NCBI GenBank assembly: GCA_963775695.1
Contig: CAVZJU010000001.1
Span: 186,001 to 250,000 of the forward strand
Length of the DNA stretch: 64,000 nt
Source of the DNA: DATBLE01 sp963775695
Lineage (GTDB): Bacteria > Actinomycetota > Thermoleophilia > Gaiellales > Gaiellaceae
Direction of reading: 5' to 3'
The notes under the pieces were generated by a model that ran no database searches, had not been told where the DNA came from, and saw only the letters and a list, made by a program, of their open reading frames with translations. How positions within the stretch are numbered: position 1 is the stretch's first letter; each line of letters starts with the position of its first letter. This document shows positions 24,843 through 31,852 of the stretch, piece after piece. Made by a program: the position numbers and the translations under genes.

Positions 24843-25505
24843 TCAGGGCTGCGAGCGGCCCTTGTGGAGGAGCGAGGGGAGGAGCCGGCCTCGCCCCACC
24901 CGTGCGTTTCCCACCAGGACGAACGCGGCCGCAGCCGCGACGAAGCCGACGAGGAGCACGGCACAACGCCAGAACACCGCTCCGTAGCCGAGCTCGTCGA
25001 CGTCGACGAACGGATACGGATACCAGCCCGTGGCAGCGCCACGGACGAGCGTGTACGCGAGCCAGGCGGCGGGGTAGGCGAGCCAAGCCCCCGCGATCCA
25101 CAACGGGAGGCGGTGTCGTGGCGGAGCTGCCAGCCAGTCGACCACGAGCACGATCGGGATCACCCGGTGGAGGACGAGGTCCACCCACGACACCGTCGTC
25201 TGCAGGTCCTCCTGGAGCCCCGAGAGCAGAAGGGCGAAGACGACACCGGTGATGACGATGTAGAGCGTGACGCCGCCTCGCAACAGGTCGAACAGCCACG
25301 TGCGCTCCCGGGGCCGGACGAGCGCCGTGAGTGCGAGCATCGCCGCCGCCAGGATGTTGCTCTGGATCGTGAAGAAGCTGAAGAAGTTGCCGGCGCCGAA
25401 GGTCGGCCGGTCGGTGCTGGCGGCGAACTGGTAGGACATCGCGCTCACCGCCGCGGCGGCGAACCCGAGCCGGACGAGGTTCGGAACGAGAATCCGCGGC
25501 GCCAC
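24843..25505 (-). CDS. Pr6Pr family membrane protein (FAR-17a/AIG1-like)
   Basis: 220 residues with six hydrophobic helices. The segments FFSFFTIQSNILAAAML, LVLHRVIPIVLVVDWL and GWYPYPFVDVDELGYG are typical of the Pr6Pr group of actinobacterial membrane proteins, distant relatives of FAR-17a/AIG1. Function unknown. The start is GTG with AGGAG about 10 nt upstream. Confidence 0.78.
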   Translation of the reverse strand: MAPRILVPNLVRLGFAAAAVSAMSYQFAASTDRPTFGAGNFFSFFTIQSNILAAAMLALTALVRPRERTWLFDLLRGGVTLYIVITGVVFALLLSGLQEDLQTTVSWVDLVLHRVIPIVLVVDWLAAPPRHRLPLWIAGAWLAYPAAWLAYTLVRGAATGWYPYPFVDVDELGYGAVFWRCAVLLVGFVAAAAAFVLVGNARVGRGRLLPSLLHKGRSQP

Positions 25506-25583
25506 GACGAGATACTCCTACAACGACCCAGCGGCGCGGAGCCGGGCAAAGCCCACCTCCGAAGCGCCGCCTTTGACGCGTCG

Positions 25584-26336
25584 TCAGGCGTGAGCGCGGA
25601 GCCAGCCCGCGATCAGCGCCCGGGCCGAGCCCGCGTACGGGGCGTCCTCGACGATGCCCCAGCCGTGCCAGCCGCCGGGGTAGAGCGCAGTGCGCTTGTC
25701 CTTCACCGCTGCCCGGCGCAGCAGCGCGAGCGCCTCCTTGACCGGCAGGTAGCGGTCGTGGCGCGTCCCGACGATCAGCAGCGACACGTGGAGTCGAGGC
25801 GCCGAGAGCAGCGGGTTCGCATGCGTGCTGGGCAGGTAGGTCTCTCCCGACAGGCTGATCACGCCGTCGACGCGGAGCCGCGGCGCATAGGTCAGCGAGA
25901 GGGCGCCGCCGTACGAGGCGCCGAGGAGAAAGACGCGCTTCGCGCCGTCCGCGTGAGCGCGCGCGACCATCGCGGCGAGGTCCCGATCGTACGCGCGGTA
26001 GGGCACGCCGGCGGGCACGCCCGAGTGGCCGAAGCCACGCAGGTCGAACGCCAGCACGCGGAACCCCACTGCGGTCAGAGTCGGGATGTAGGGAAGCCAG
26101 CCGCAGAGGCTCGCGGGCGACTCGTGCACCAGTACCACGGCGGTCGAGCCGCTGCCGGCGTCGAGGGCGTAGAGGTCGACGCCGTCGGCCGTGCGCACGT
26201 AGGTCGGCTGCGCGGTGATCCCGGGCGCGTCGCCACAGGTGGTGGCGAGCGGCGGCGGCGGCGTGGCAATCCCGGCAGGCGCGGCCGGAACGGCCGATAC
26301 CGCAACGACAGCCAACAAGCTCACGACCCCGCGCAC
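25584..26336 (-). CDS. secreted alpha/beta hydrolase
   Basis: 250 residues: signal peptide (VSLLAVVAVSAVPAAPAGIA), then an alpha/beta-hydrolase fold. The nucleophile elbow is GASYGG (Ser), the oxyanion region VLVHESPASLCGW, a likely acid in GTRHDRYLP and the His in GGWHGWG. The substrate is unknown; dienelactone hydrolase-like or peptidase-like roles are possible. The GTG at 26336 lies only 4 nt after the 3' end of the tRNA-Arg gene on the same strand; a GTG at 26324 is the alternative. The hydrolase may be transcribed by read-through from the tRNA promoter. Confidence 0.75.
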   Translation of the reverse strand: MRGVVSLLAVVAVSAVPAAPAGIATPPPPLATTCGDAPGITAQPTYVRTADGVDLYALDAGSGSTAVVLVHESPASLCGWLPYIPTLTAVGFRVLAFDLRGFGHSGVPAGVPYRAYDRDLAAMVARAHADGAKRVFLLGASYGGALSLTYAPRLRVDGVISLSGETYLPSTHANPLLSAPRLHVSLLIVGTRHDRYLPVKEALALLRRAAVKDKRTALYPGGWHGWGIVEDAPYAGSARALIAGWLRAHA

Positions 26337-26340
26337 CAGA

Positions 26341-26413
26341 TGCGCCCGGCACGATTCGAACGTGCGACCTCTGCCTCCGCAGGGCAGCGCTCTATCCCCT
26401 GAGCTACGGGCGC
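26341..26413 (-). tRNA. tRNA-Arg, anticodon GCG
   Basis: Complete cloverleaf on the minus strand: acceptor GCGCCCG/CGGGCGC, D-stem GCTC/GAGC, anticodon stem CTGCC/GGCAG with loop CTGCGGA (anticodon GCG, codon CGC), T-arm GCACG TTCGAAT CGTGC, discriminator A. CCA is not encoded. A TACACT hexamer (26425-26430, minus) is a likely -10 box. Confidence 0.93.
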
Positions 26414-26457
26414 TCGGGACGGTCAGTGTAGCCGCGCGCGGCGGCGGGGCCTCCCGG

Positions 26458-26485
26458 GCTGTGACAGGCTCGAGCCTGTCACAGC
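26458..26485. repeat. perfect 28-bp palindrome, CAGGCT family
   Basis: Centre CAGGCTCGAGCCTG with outer arms GCTGTGA and TCACAGC, identical to its reverse complement. It lies 44 bp upstream of the tRNA-Arg gene and 12 bp from the long MITE-like copy. Confidence 0.85.
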
Positions 26486-26497
26486 GGTTCGCTCCAG

Positions 26498-26663
26498 CTA
26501 GAGGCTTGATGTGAAACTTCAGCCGGTGCCGGACGCCGCCCCAGACACGGCGCCGGAGCGGCACGCTCCCCCTCGACACGTGACGCTGTCACGCGCCGAG
26601 GACGATCGCGGGCTCCGTCTGGAACGGCCCCGACGCGAGCCGACTTTCACATCAAGCCTCTAG
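26498..26663. mobile_element. MITE-like element, long copy (166 bp)
   Basis: 19-bp perfect terminal inverted repeats CTAGAGGCTTGATGTGAAA. The left 60 bp and right 20 bp match the 88-bp copy at 21350-21437. The extra middle part includes CGTGAC..GTCACG, a small inverted repeat. There is no credible reading frame. The right terminus supplies the TAG stop of the ygfZ-like gene. Confidence 0.8.
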
Positions 26664-27406
26664 CGCAGCCGTGCCCTGGAACCGCCGATCTCGAGCTCGG
26701 CGTGCTCCGGCACGTCGACCCTGACGTATCCGAGGGCGACGCCCGCGACGGCGCTCGTCACCCGGCCGACCGGCTTGCCCTCGAACGCGATCTCGTCACC
26801 GGGCCGGGCCGACTCGGCTTCGAGCACGCGCAGCCGCCGGTTCACATGCCCCCGGTGGCGCAGGCGCGCGATCGGCTCCTGACCCGGGAAGCACCCCTTC
26901 ACGAACGAGATGTGCGTCTCGTCGAGCCCCGCCTCCGCAGGGAGGACCGAATCGTCGAGCTCCTTGCCCCAGACCGGGATGCCCGCCTCGATCCGGGCCC
27001 GCTCGAGCTCGTCCGCGTCGACGGTGGTCTCGACCCCGGCATCGAGCACTTCCACGCTGCCCGGCAGCTCGCCGGAAAGACCGTCGCCCTCGCCGAAGAG
27101 GACCGTCGAGGTGTGCTCCTCGAGCTCGATCTCGCACTTCGCGGCGAACCGCGAGCGGAGCAGCGTCGCCCGGACGGCCTCGCCCAGCTCGGGCTCGGTC
27201 AGCAGCAGGAAGTCCTCGGGCCCGCGCCGCCAGACCCGGAGCGGCGCGATCACCCGGCCCTTCGCGGTGAGCAGCAGGGCCGGAACGACGCCGGCGGCGG
27301 TGACATCGTTCGAGAGCATGCGCTGGAGGTAGTCCGCCGCATCCGGCCCGGCCACGCGGACGTAGGCGCGGGGTCGAAACGCGGCGCGGACCGAAACGCT
27401 CTGCAC
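26660..27406 (-). CDS. YgfZ/GcvT-like folate-binding protein
   Basis: 248 residues of the YgfZ branch of the GcvT fold, with the signature KGCFPGQEPIARLRHRG, whose Cys is essential in YgfZ. The N-terminal part AYVRVAGPDAADYLQRMLSN binds the folate. YgfZ helps repair or assemble certain Fe-S enzymes, some of them molybdopterin-related. The GTG at 27406 lies 7 nt after a TAGACT box and the protein ends within the MITE-like repeat. It is divergent from a molybdopterin oxidoreductase gene and shares its promoter. Confidence 0.85.
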   Translation of the reverse strand: MQSVSVRAAFRPRAYVRVAGPDAADYLQRMLSNDVTAAGVVPALLLTAKGRVIAPLRVWRRGPEDFLLLTEPELGEAVRATLLRSRFAAKCEIELEEHTSTVLFGEGDGLSGELPGSVEVLDAGVETTVDADELERARIEAGIPVWGKELDDSVLPAEAGLDETHISFVKGCFPGQEPIARLRHRGHVNRRLRVLEAESARPGDEIAFEGKPVGRVTSAVAGVALGYVRVDVPEHAELEIGGSRARLR

Positions 27407-27412
27407 CCTCGT

Positions 27413-27419
27413 TAGTCTA
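27413..27419. promoter_or_regulatory. bidirectional promoter: superimposed -10 boxes on both strands
   Basis: TTAGTCTAG reads TAGTCT on the plus strand (27413-27418) and TAGACT on the minus strand (27414-27419). Each is exactly 7 nt from a GTG start (27426 plus, 27406 minus). One near-palindromic -10 therefore appears to drive two leaderless genes. Confidence 0.7.
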
Positions 27420-27425
27420 GGCAGC

Positions 27426-28037
27426 GTGCCTCTGTTCAGATCGAAGGCCGAGGCCAAGGTCGCCGAGGCCGGATACGACCCGGCGCGCCTCCCGCCGGGC
27501 CAGTACCTGACCGAGAAGTGGCCGGTGCTGCACGCCGGCTCGGTGCCGAACGTCCACCGGGCGACGTGGAGCCTGACTGTGTCGGGCGAGGTCGAGCGCC
27601 GCCTGGAGCTCACATGGGAGCAGCTGACCGGGCTGCCGAGCCGCGAGGTCAGGGTCGACATCCACTGCGTCACCCGCTGGAGCCGCTTCGACACGACCTT
27701 CAAGGGCGTGCACTGGAGCGAGCTCGCGAAGCTGGCCGGTCCGAAGACCAGCGGGCGCTTCGTCGTCGCGCACGCCGACCAGGGGTTCACCGCCAACATG
27801 CCGCTCGACGCGCTCGAGGACGAGAACGCGCTGGTCGCCTACGAGGCCGACGGCGAGCCGCTGACGGCCGACCACGGCGGGCCCGTCCGCCTGATGGTGC
27901 CGTCGCGGTACTTCTGGAAGAGCGCGAAGTGGCTGACCGGGCTGGAGCTCCTCGACCACGACGAACCCGGGTTCTGGGAGCGCTACGGCTACCACAACGA
28001 CGCGGACTACTGGAAGGAGCAGCGCTACAGCTTCTAG
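27426..28037 (+). CDS. sulfite-oxidase-like molybdopterin-dependent oxidoreductase
   Basis: 203-residue single-domain protein of the oxidoreductase molybdopterin-binding family. The molybdenum-ligand Cys lies in DIHCVTRWSRFDTTFKG, and HADQGFTANMP, HGGPVRLMVPSRYFWKSAKW complete the cofactor pocket. There is no signal peptide and no heme domain. It resembles the small MsrP/YuiH-like group; the substrate (sulfite, sulfoxide or nitrate) is unknown. The GTG start is leaderless from the shared box at 27413. It ends just before a 350-bp gene-free region. Confidence 0.85.
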   Translation: MPLFRSKAEAKVAEAGYDPARLPPGQYLTEKWPVLHAGSVPNVHRATWSLTVSGEVERRLELTWEQLTGLPSREVRVDIHCVTRWSRFDTTFKGVHWSELAKLAGPKTSGRFVVAHADQGFTANMPLDALEDENALVAYEADGEPLTADHGGPVRLMVPSRYFWKSAKWLTGLELLDHDEPGFWERYGYHNDADYWKEQRYSF

Positions 28038-28201
28038 CATGGGGAACCCGTGGTCTTCCCGACCGCCAGGGCCGCAACAACGAGAGGGAGGGGTCGTCTG
28101 ACGCCCGGCTCTAGGAGGTCGAGGAGCCGACGGATTCCGACACGCTCAAGTCCACCGCGTGCGGCGCCGATACAACAACCGATCCATCCTCCCCCACCTC
28201 C
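28038..28201. other. gene-free stretch, possible small RNA
   Basis: No protein gene is supported between the oxidoreductase stop and the groEL 3' end. This stretch is GC-rich, has several short G/C complementary blocks and runs directly into a strong intrinsic terminator. It could be a 3' untranslated region or a roughly 190-nt noncoding RNA. I cannot match it to tmRNA, SRP RNA or RNase P RNA. On the opposite strand a GGAGG-preceded ATG opens only a 13-codon frame. The remaining part, 28238-28345, shows nothing recognisable. Confidence 0.3.
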
Positions 28202-28237
28202 AAAGCGAAAGGGCCGCTCACGCGGCCCTTTCGCTTT
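28202..28237. terminator. strong bidirectional intrinsic terminator
   Basis: A perfect 16-bp stem with a 4-nt loop (TCAC): the left arm starts AAAGCGAAAGGG, the right arm ends CCCTTTCGCTTT. A-rich and T-rich outer ends allow it to work in both directions. It is the best terminator in the window, about 165 nt after the molybdoenzyme gene. Confidence 0.88.
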
Positions 28238-28345
28238 CAACCCTCGCCGGCTCAGCTCACACTTGAACCGGAAGCCCGCTCGCAAGGAGGGGGCATAAGG
28301 GGGGACCAGGGGTTCTACCCACCCGCTTCGCGCGTGAGGCAGGGC

Positions 28346-28379
28346 GCCGGCCGCGCAGGAACAACCCGTCGCGGCCGGC
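28346..28379 (-). terminator. hairpin downstream of groEL
   Basis: GCCGGCCGCG and CGCGGCCGGC form a 10-bp stem with a 14-nt loop, 12 nt past the groEL stop on the minus strand. No U-run follows, so it may be a weak terminator or an end-protecting structure. Confidence 0.6.
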
Positions 28380-28391
28380 TTTCCCCGGTCC

Positions 28392-30023
28392 TTACATCAT
28401 CCCGTCCATGCCGCCGGGCATGCCGGCCGGCATCGCGGGCTGCTTCTCGGGAGCCTCGGCGACGATCGCCTCGGTGGTCAGGATGTTCTTCGCGATCGAC
28501 GCGGCGTTCTGCAGCGCCGAGCGCGTGACCATGGTCGGATCGATGATCCCCGACTTGACCAGGTCCTCGACCTCGCCGGAGTCGACGTTCAGGCCCTGGC
28601 CCTTGGCGGCCGACCGAACCTGCTGGACGACGACCGAGCCCTCGAGCCCGCCGTTGAACGCGAGCTGGCGGACCGGCTCCTCGAGCGAGCGCAGGATGAT
28701 CGCCGCACCCGTCTTCTCGTCGCCCTCGAGCTTGCCGAGCGAGGCCCTGACCGCGTCCGCCGCGTTCAGGAGCGCGACGCCGCCGCCGGGGACGATGCCC
28801 TCCTCGAGGGCCGCGCGGGTGGCCTGCAGCGCGTCCTCGACGCGGTGCTTCTTCTCCTTCATCTCGGTCTCGGTCGCAGCACCGACCTTGACCACCGCGA
28901 CGCCGCCGGCCAGCTTCGCCAGCCGCTCCTGCAGCTTCTCGCGGTCGAAATCGGAGTCGGTGTTCTCGATCTCGGCCTTCAGCTGCTTGATCCGGGCCTT
29001 GATCGCGTCCGAGTCGCCGGCACCGTCGATGATCGTGGTCGTGTCCTTGTCGATCACGACCTTGCGAGCCTTGCCGAGCTGCGACAGCTTCGTGTTCTCG
29101 AGCTTCAGGCCCATCTCCTCGGTGATCACCTCGGCACCGGTGAGGATCGCGATGTCCTCGAGCATCCGCTTGCGGCGATCGCCGAAGCCCGGCGCCTTGA
29201 CCGCGACGGCGGTGAAGGTGCCGCGCAGCTTGTTGACGACGATCGTCGCCAGCGACTCGCCCTCGACGTCCTCCGCCACGATCAGCAGCGGACGACCCGC
29301 CTGGATCACCTGCTCGAGCACCGGCAGGATGTCCTTGACCGCCCCGATCTTCTGGTTCGCGACCAGGATGTACGGGTCGTCGAGCACGGCCTCCATACGC
29401 TCGGCATCGGTGATCATGTACGGCGACAGGTAGCCCTTGTCGAACTGCATGCCCTCGGTGAACTCGAGCTCGAGGCCGAAGGTCTGGCCCTCCTCGACGT
29501 TCACGACGCCGTCCTTGCCGACCTTCTCGATCGCATCCGCGATCACGTCGCCGATCTCGCGCTCCCGCGACGAGATGCTCGCGACCCGGGCGATGTCCTC
29601 CTTGCCCGAGATCTCCTTCGACTGCGACTTCAGGTTCTCGACAACCGCGTCGACGCCCTGCTCGATCCCACGCTTCAGCGCCATCGGATTCGCACCGGCC
29701 GCGACGTTCTTCAGGCCCTCGCGCACGATCGCCTGCGCCAGCACCGTCGCCGTCGTAGTGCCGTCACCCGCAACGTCGTTCGTCGCAGTCGCGACCTCGC
29801 GCACGAGCTGCGCACCCTGGTTCTCGAACACGTCCTCCAACTCGATCTCACGCGCGATCGTGACGCCGTCGTTCGTGATCGTCGGAGCGCCGAACTTCTT
29901 GTCCAGCACGACATACCGGCCCTTCGGGCCAAGCGTGACCTTGACCGCATCGGCCAGGATGTTCACACCGCGCTCGAGCGCGCGCCGCGCATCCTCGTTG
30001 AACTTCAGCTCCTTGTGAGCCAT
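28392..30023 (-). CDS. groL: 60 kDa chaperonin GroEL
   Basis: 543 residues, full length, starting MAHKELKFNEDARRALERGV. ATP-site segments VTLGPKGRYVVLDKKFG and GDGTTTATVLAQAIV are intact, and the tail ends in the Met/Gly-rich GGMPGGMDGMM. It assembles a 14-mer folding chamber with GroES. A GGAGG ribosome site precedes the ATG, 26 nt after groES. The operon is under a CIRCE element and so presumably HrcA control. Confidence 0.98.
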   Translation of the reverse strand: MAHKELKFNEDARRALERGVNILADAVKVTLGPKGRYVVLDKKFGAPTITNDGVTIAREIELEDVFENQGAQLVREVATATNDVAGDGTTTATVLAQAIVREGLKNVAAGANPMALKRGIEQGVDAVVENLKSQSKEISGKEDIARVASISSREREIGDVIADAIEKVGKDGVVNVEEGQTFGLELEFTEGMQFDKGYLSPYMITDAERMEAVLDDPYILVANQKIGAVKDILPVLEQVIQAGRPLLIVAEDVEGESLATIVVNKLRGTFTAVAVKAPGFGDRRKRMLEDIAILTGAEVITEEMGLKLENTKLSQLGKARKVVIDKDTTTIIDGAGDSDAIKARIKQLKAEIENTDSDFDREKLQERLAKLAGGVAVVKVGAATETEMKEKKHRVEDALQATRAALEEGIVPGGGVALLNAADAVRASLGKLEGDEKTGAAIILRSLEEPVRQLAFNGGLEGSVVVQQVRSAAKGQGLNVDSGEVEDLVKSGIIDPTMVTRSALQNAASIAKNILTTEAIVAEAPEKQPAMPAGMPGGMDGMM

Positions 30024-30049
30024 GTCAGTCTTCCTCCGTTGCTTTCGGT

Positions 30050-30391
30050 TTAGGCCTTGGCGCCGGCGAGGGCCTTCTTGCCCTTCGCCTTGGCACCCGT
30101 GGACACGACCTTCGCGAGTACGTCCGACTCGCGCAGGATCAGAAGATCGTCGGTACCGACCTTGACCTCGGTGCCGCCGTACTTCGAGAAGATCACCTCG
30201 TCGCCGTCGGCGACGTCGAGCGGGATCAGCTCACCGGTCTGCTCCGAGCGGTTGCCCGGGCCGACCGCGAGCACGCGACCGCGCTGCGGCTTCTCCTTGG
30301 CCGTGTCCGGCAGGACGATCCCGCTGAACGTCGTCTCCTCCTCCTCGAGGACCTCGACGATGAGCCGATCGCCAAGCGGCTGCAGATTCAT
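30050..30391 (-). CDS. groS: 10 kDa co-chaperonin GroES
   Basis: 113 residues from the ATG at 30391, preceded by GGAGG at 7 nt. It starts MNLQPLGDRLIVEVLEEEET; the mobile loop is TTFSGIVLPDTAKEKPQRG and the roof region follows. The usual end (about residue 97) is extended by a Lys/Ala-rich tail, TGAKAKGKKALAGAKA, which is not needed for the fold. It caps GroEL. Confidence 0.97.
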   Translation of the reverse strand: MNLQPLGDRLIVEVLEEEETTFSGIVLPDTAKEKPQRGRVLAVGPGNRSEQTGELIPLDVADGDEVIFSKYGGTEVKVGTDDLLILRESDVLAKVVSTGAKAKGKKALAGAKA

Positions 30392-30421
30392 TCCACGACC
30401 TCCATTGAGTGTGATTCGGTG

Positions 30422-30448
30422 GTAGCACTCTCTCCCCGAGAGTGCCAG
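30422..30448. promoter_or_regulatory. CIRCE operator (HrcA site) of groES-groEL
   Basis: GTAGCACTC, a 9-nt spacer and GAGTGCCAG match the CIRCE consensus TTAGCACTC-N9-GAGTGCTAA with three mismatches. It lies just downstream of the -10 box, where HrcA would block transcription until heat shock. Confidence 0.9.
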
Positions 30449-30452
30449 CGGC

Positions 30453-30481
30453 AGTCTAACGGTAGTGAGCGGGGCACGCAA
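30453..30481 (-). promoter_or_regulatory. groES-groEL promoter
   Basis: Minus strand: -35 TTGCGT (30476-30481), 17-bp spacer, -10 TAGACT (30453-30458), followed at once by the CIRCE operator. It gives a leader of about 55 nt. Confidence 0.85.
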
Positions 30482-30535
30482 GCGATCTAAGCGCCGTCGA
30501 CTCAGATCCTTCGCGAACGGGTAGGTTCGGAGCGA

Positions 30536-30967
30536 ATGCGACGGGAGTTCTCGGCCGGGGGCGTGCTCGTCAGGCGGATGCGGGGGCGCTGGTACGTCGC
30601 GGTGATCCGGCCGGGCGGGAAGCCGCAGGGAATCTGGGCGCTGCCGAAGGGCGGGATCGGGCCGGGGGAGGATCCCGGGGCGACGGCCGTCCGCGAGGTC
30701 GCGGAGGAGACCGGCGCACGCGGCCGCCTCGACCGCAAGCTCGGCGACGTCCGCTACGTCTACACCTGGGACGGGGAGCGGATCTTCAAGGTGGTCAGCT
30801 TCTTCCTCGTCCGCTGGTCGGGTGGCCGCCTCGGCGAGATCGCCCCGGAGTTCGCCGTCGAGGTCGCCGAGGTGCGCTGGCTGCCGCTGGAGGATGCGCC
30901 GCGTTTGCTCGCCTACGGGGGCGAGCGCGACATGGCGACGAGGGCGATCGCCGAACTCGGCGTATGA
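30536..30967 (+). CDS. Nudix hydrolase
   Basis: 143 residues with a full Nudix box (GX5EX7REVAEETG, around residues 38-60). The N-terminus REFSAGGVLVRRMRGRWYVA is of the MutT/diadenosine-polyphosphate type. It hydrolyses a nucleoside diphosphate linked to another moiety; the substrate is not evident. A TAGGTT box (30522-30527) lies 8 nt before the ATG, so the mRNA is probably leaderless. Its end overlaps the ASCH gene by 4 bp. Confidence 0.93.
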   Translation: MRREFSAGGVLVRRMRGRWYVAVIRPGGKPQGIWALPKGGIGPGEDPGATAVREVAEETGARGRLDRKLGDVRYVYTWDGERIFKVVSFFLVRWSGGRLGEIAPEFAVEVAEVRWLPLEDAPRLLAYGGERDMATRAIAELGV

Positions 30968-31323
30968 TCGCGGCGGTGGAGGCGCTCAACTTCTACTCGC
31001 CGATCGTCGAGAACCAGCTGCGAAGCGGCCGGAAGTCGGCGACGATCCGGCTGGGAGACAAATCGGCGAAGTACCGGAAGGGCATGATCGTGTCGGTCCT
31101 CGCCGGCCCGCGGTTCTCCCCACGGAAGAAGATCTTCGACGCGGTCATCGACAAGGTCGAGGTCAAGCGGCTGGGCGAGCTCTCGCCGAACGAGCTCGAG
31201 CACGACAACCCGGAGATCCGCCGAGTGGAGGACATGGCGGGCTTCCTGGGCGCTCTCTACAACCGGGAGGTGACCGAGAACGATCTCGTCACACTGATCC
31301 GGTTCTCCGAGATCCGCGCGTAG
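30964..31323 (+). CDS. ASCH (PUA-like) domain protein
   Basis: 119 residues of the ASCH fold: LNFYSPIVENQLRSGRKSAT with the K-x-x-T-I-R-type motif (KSATIRLGD), then GMIVSVLAGPRFSPRKKIFD. ASCH domains bind RNA or modified nucleotides and some have amidohydrolase activity. Coupling to a Nudix gene by an ATGA overlap suggests a shared nucleotide substrate, as an inference. Confidence 0.85.
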   Translation: MIAAVEALNFYSPIVENQLRSGRKSATIRLGDKSAKYRKGMIVSVLAGPRFSPRKKIFDAVIDKVEVKRLGELSPNELEHDNPEIRRVEDMAGFLGALYNREVTENDLVTLIRFSEIRA

Positions 31324-31324
31324 A

Positions 31325-31849
31325 GTGATCCGAGAGCTCTTCGGTCGCGCCGGCCGCGCCAAGCGCCGTCGCGGGGAACAGGGTGAGCGGCTGGGCGGCT
31401 ACACGTACGGGACGATCCTCGTGCTGGCGACGATCGTGGGCGCCGCCCAGGCGTACGAGCACGGGGCGGTGCACATCGCAATCATCGTCTTCGTCACGGC
31501 CGTCGTGTTCTGGCTCGCGCACGTCTACTCCGACGCGCTCGCCGACAGCCTCGCCAAGGCCGAGCGCATCAGCTGGGCCGAGCTCGGGGAGATCGCCGCC
31601 CGCGAGAGCTCGATCATCGAGGCGGCGGTCACCCCGGTGCTCCTGATCCTGTTCTCGAAGACCGGCCTCTACTCGGTGCGCGCGGGCGTGTGGCTGGCGT
31701 TCCTCGCGGGTCTGGTGGTGCTCGTGACCGAGGGGCTCGCGTTCGCCCGCGCCGAGCGGCTCGGTTTGCTCCCGACGCTCCTGATCGTCGGCGTGAATCT
31801 TGCGCTGGGGCTGACGCTGGTCGCCCTCAAGCTCGGCGTGAGCCACTGA
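31325..31849 (+). CDS. uncharacterised integral membrane protein
   Basis: 174 residues with about five hydrophobic helices (GTILVLATIVGAAQAYEHGA, IIVFVTAVVFWLAHVYSD, AAVTPVLLILFSKTGLY, AGVWLAFLAGLVVLVTEGLA, LPTLLIVGVNLALGLTLVAL). The cytoplasmic N-terminus is basic. The family is not recognised. GTG start one base after the ASCH stop, so it is the third gene of that operon. It converges on the peroxidase gene. Confidence 0.65.
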   Translation: MIRELFGRAGRAKRRRGEQGERLGGYTYGTILVLATIVGAAQAYEHGAVHIAIIVFVTAVVFWLAHVYSDALADSLAKAERISWAELGEIAARESSIIEAAVTPVLLILFSKTGLYSVRAGVWLAFLAGLVVLVTEGLAFARAERLGLLPTLLIVGVNLALGLTLVALKLGVSH

Positions 31850-31852
31850 CGC

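Noticed and set aside
23824..26352. Long minus-strand (and opposite plus-strand) frames of over 800 codons
   Set aside because: They span several well-supported shorter genes (DUF421, Pr6Pr, hydrolase) in other frames and have Arg-rich, low-information translations.
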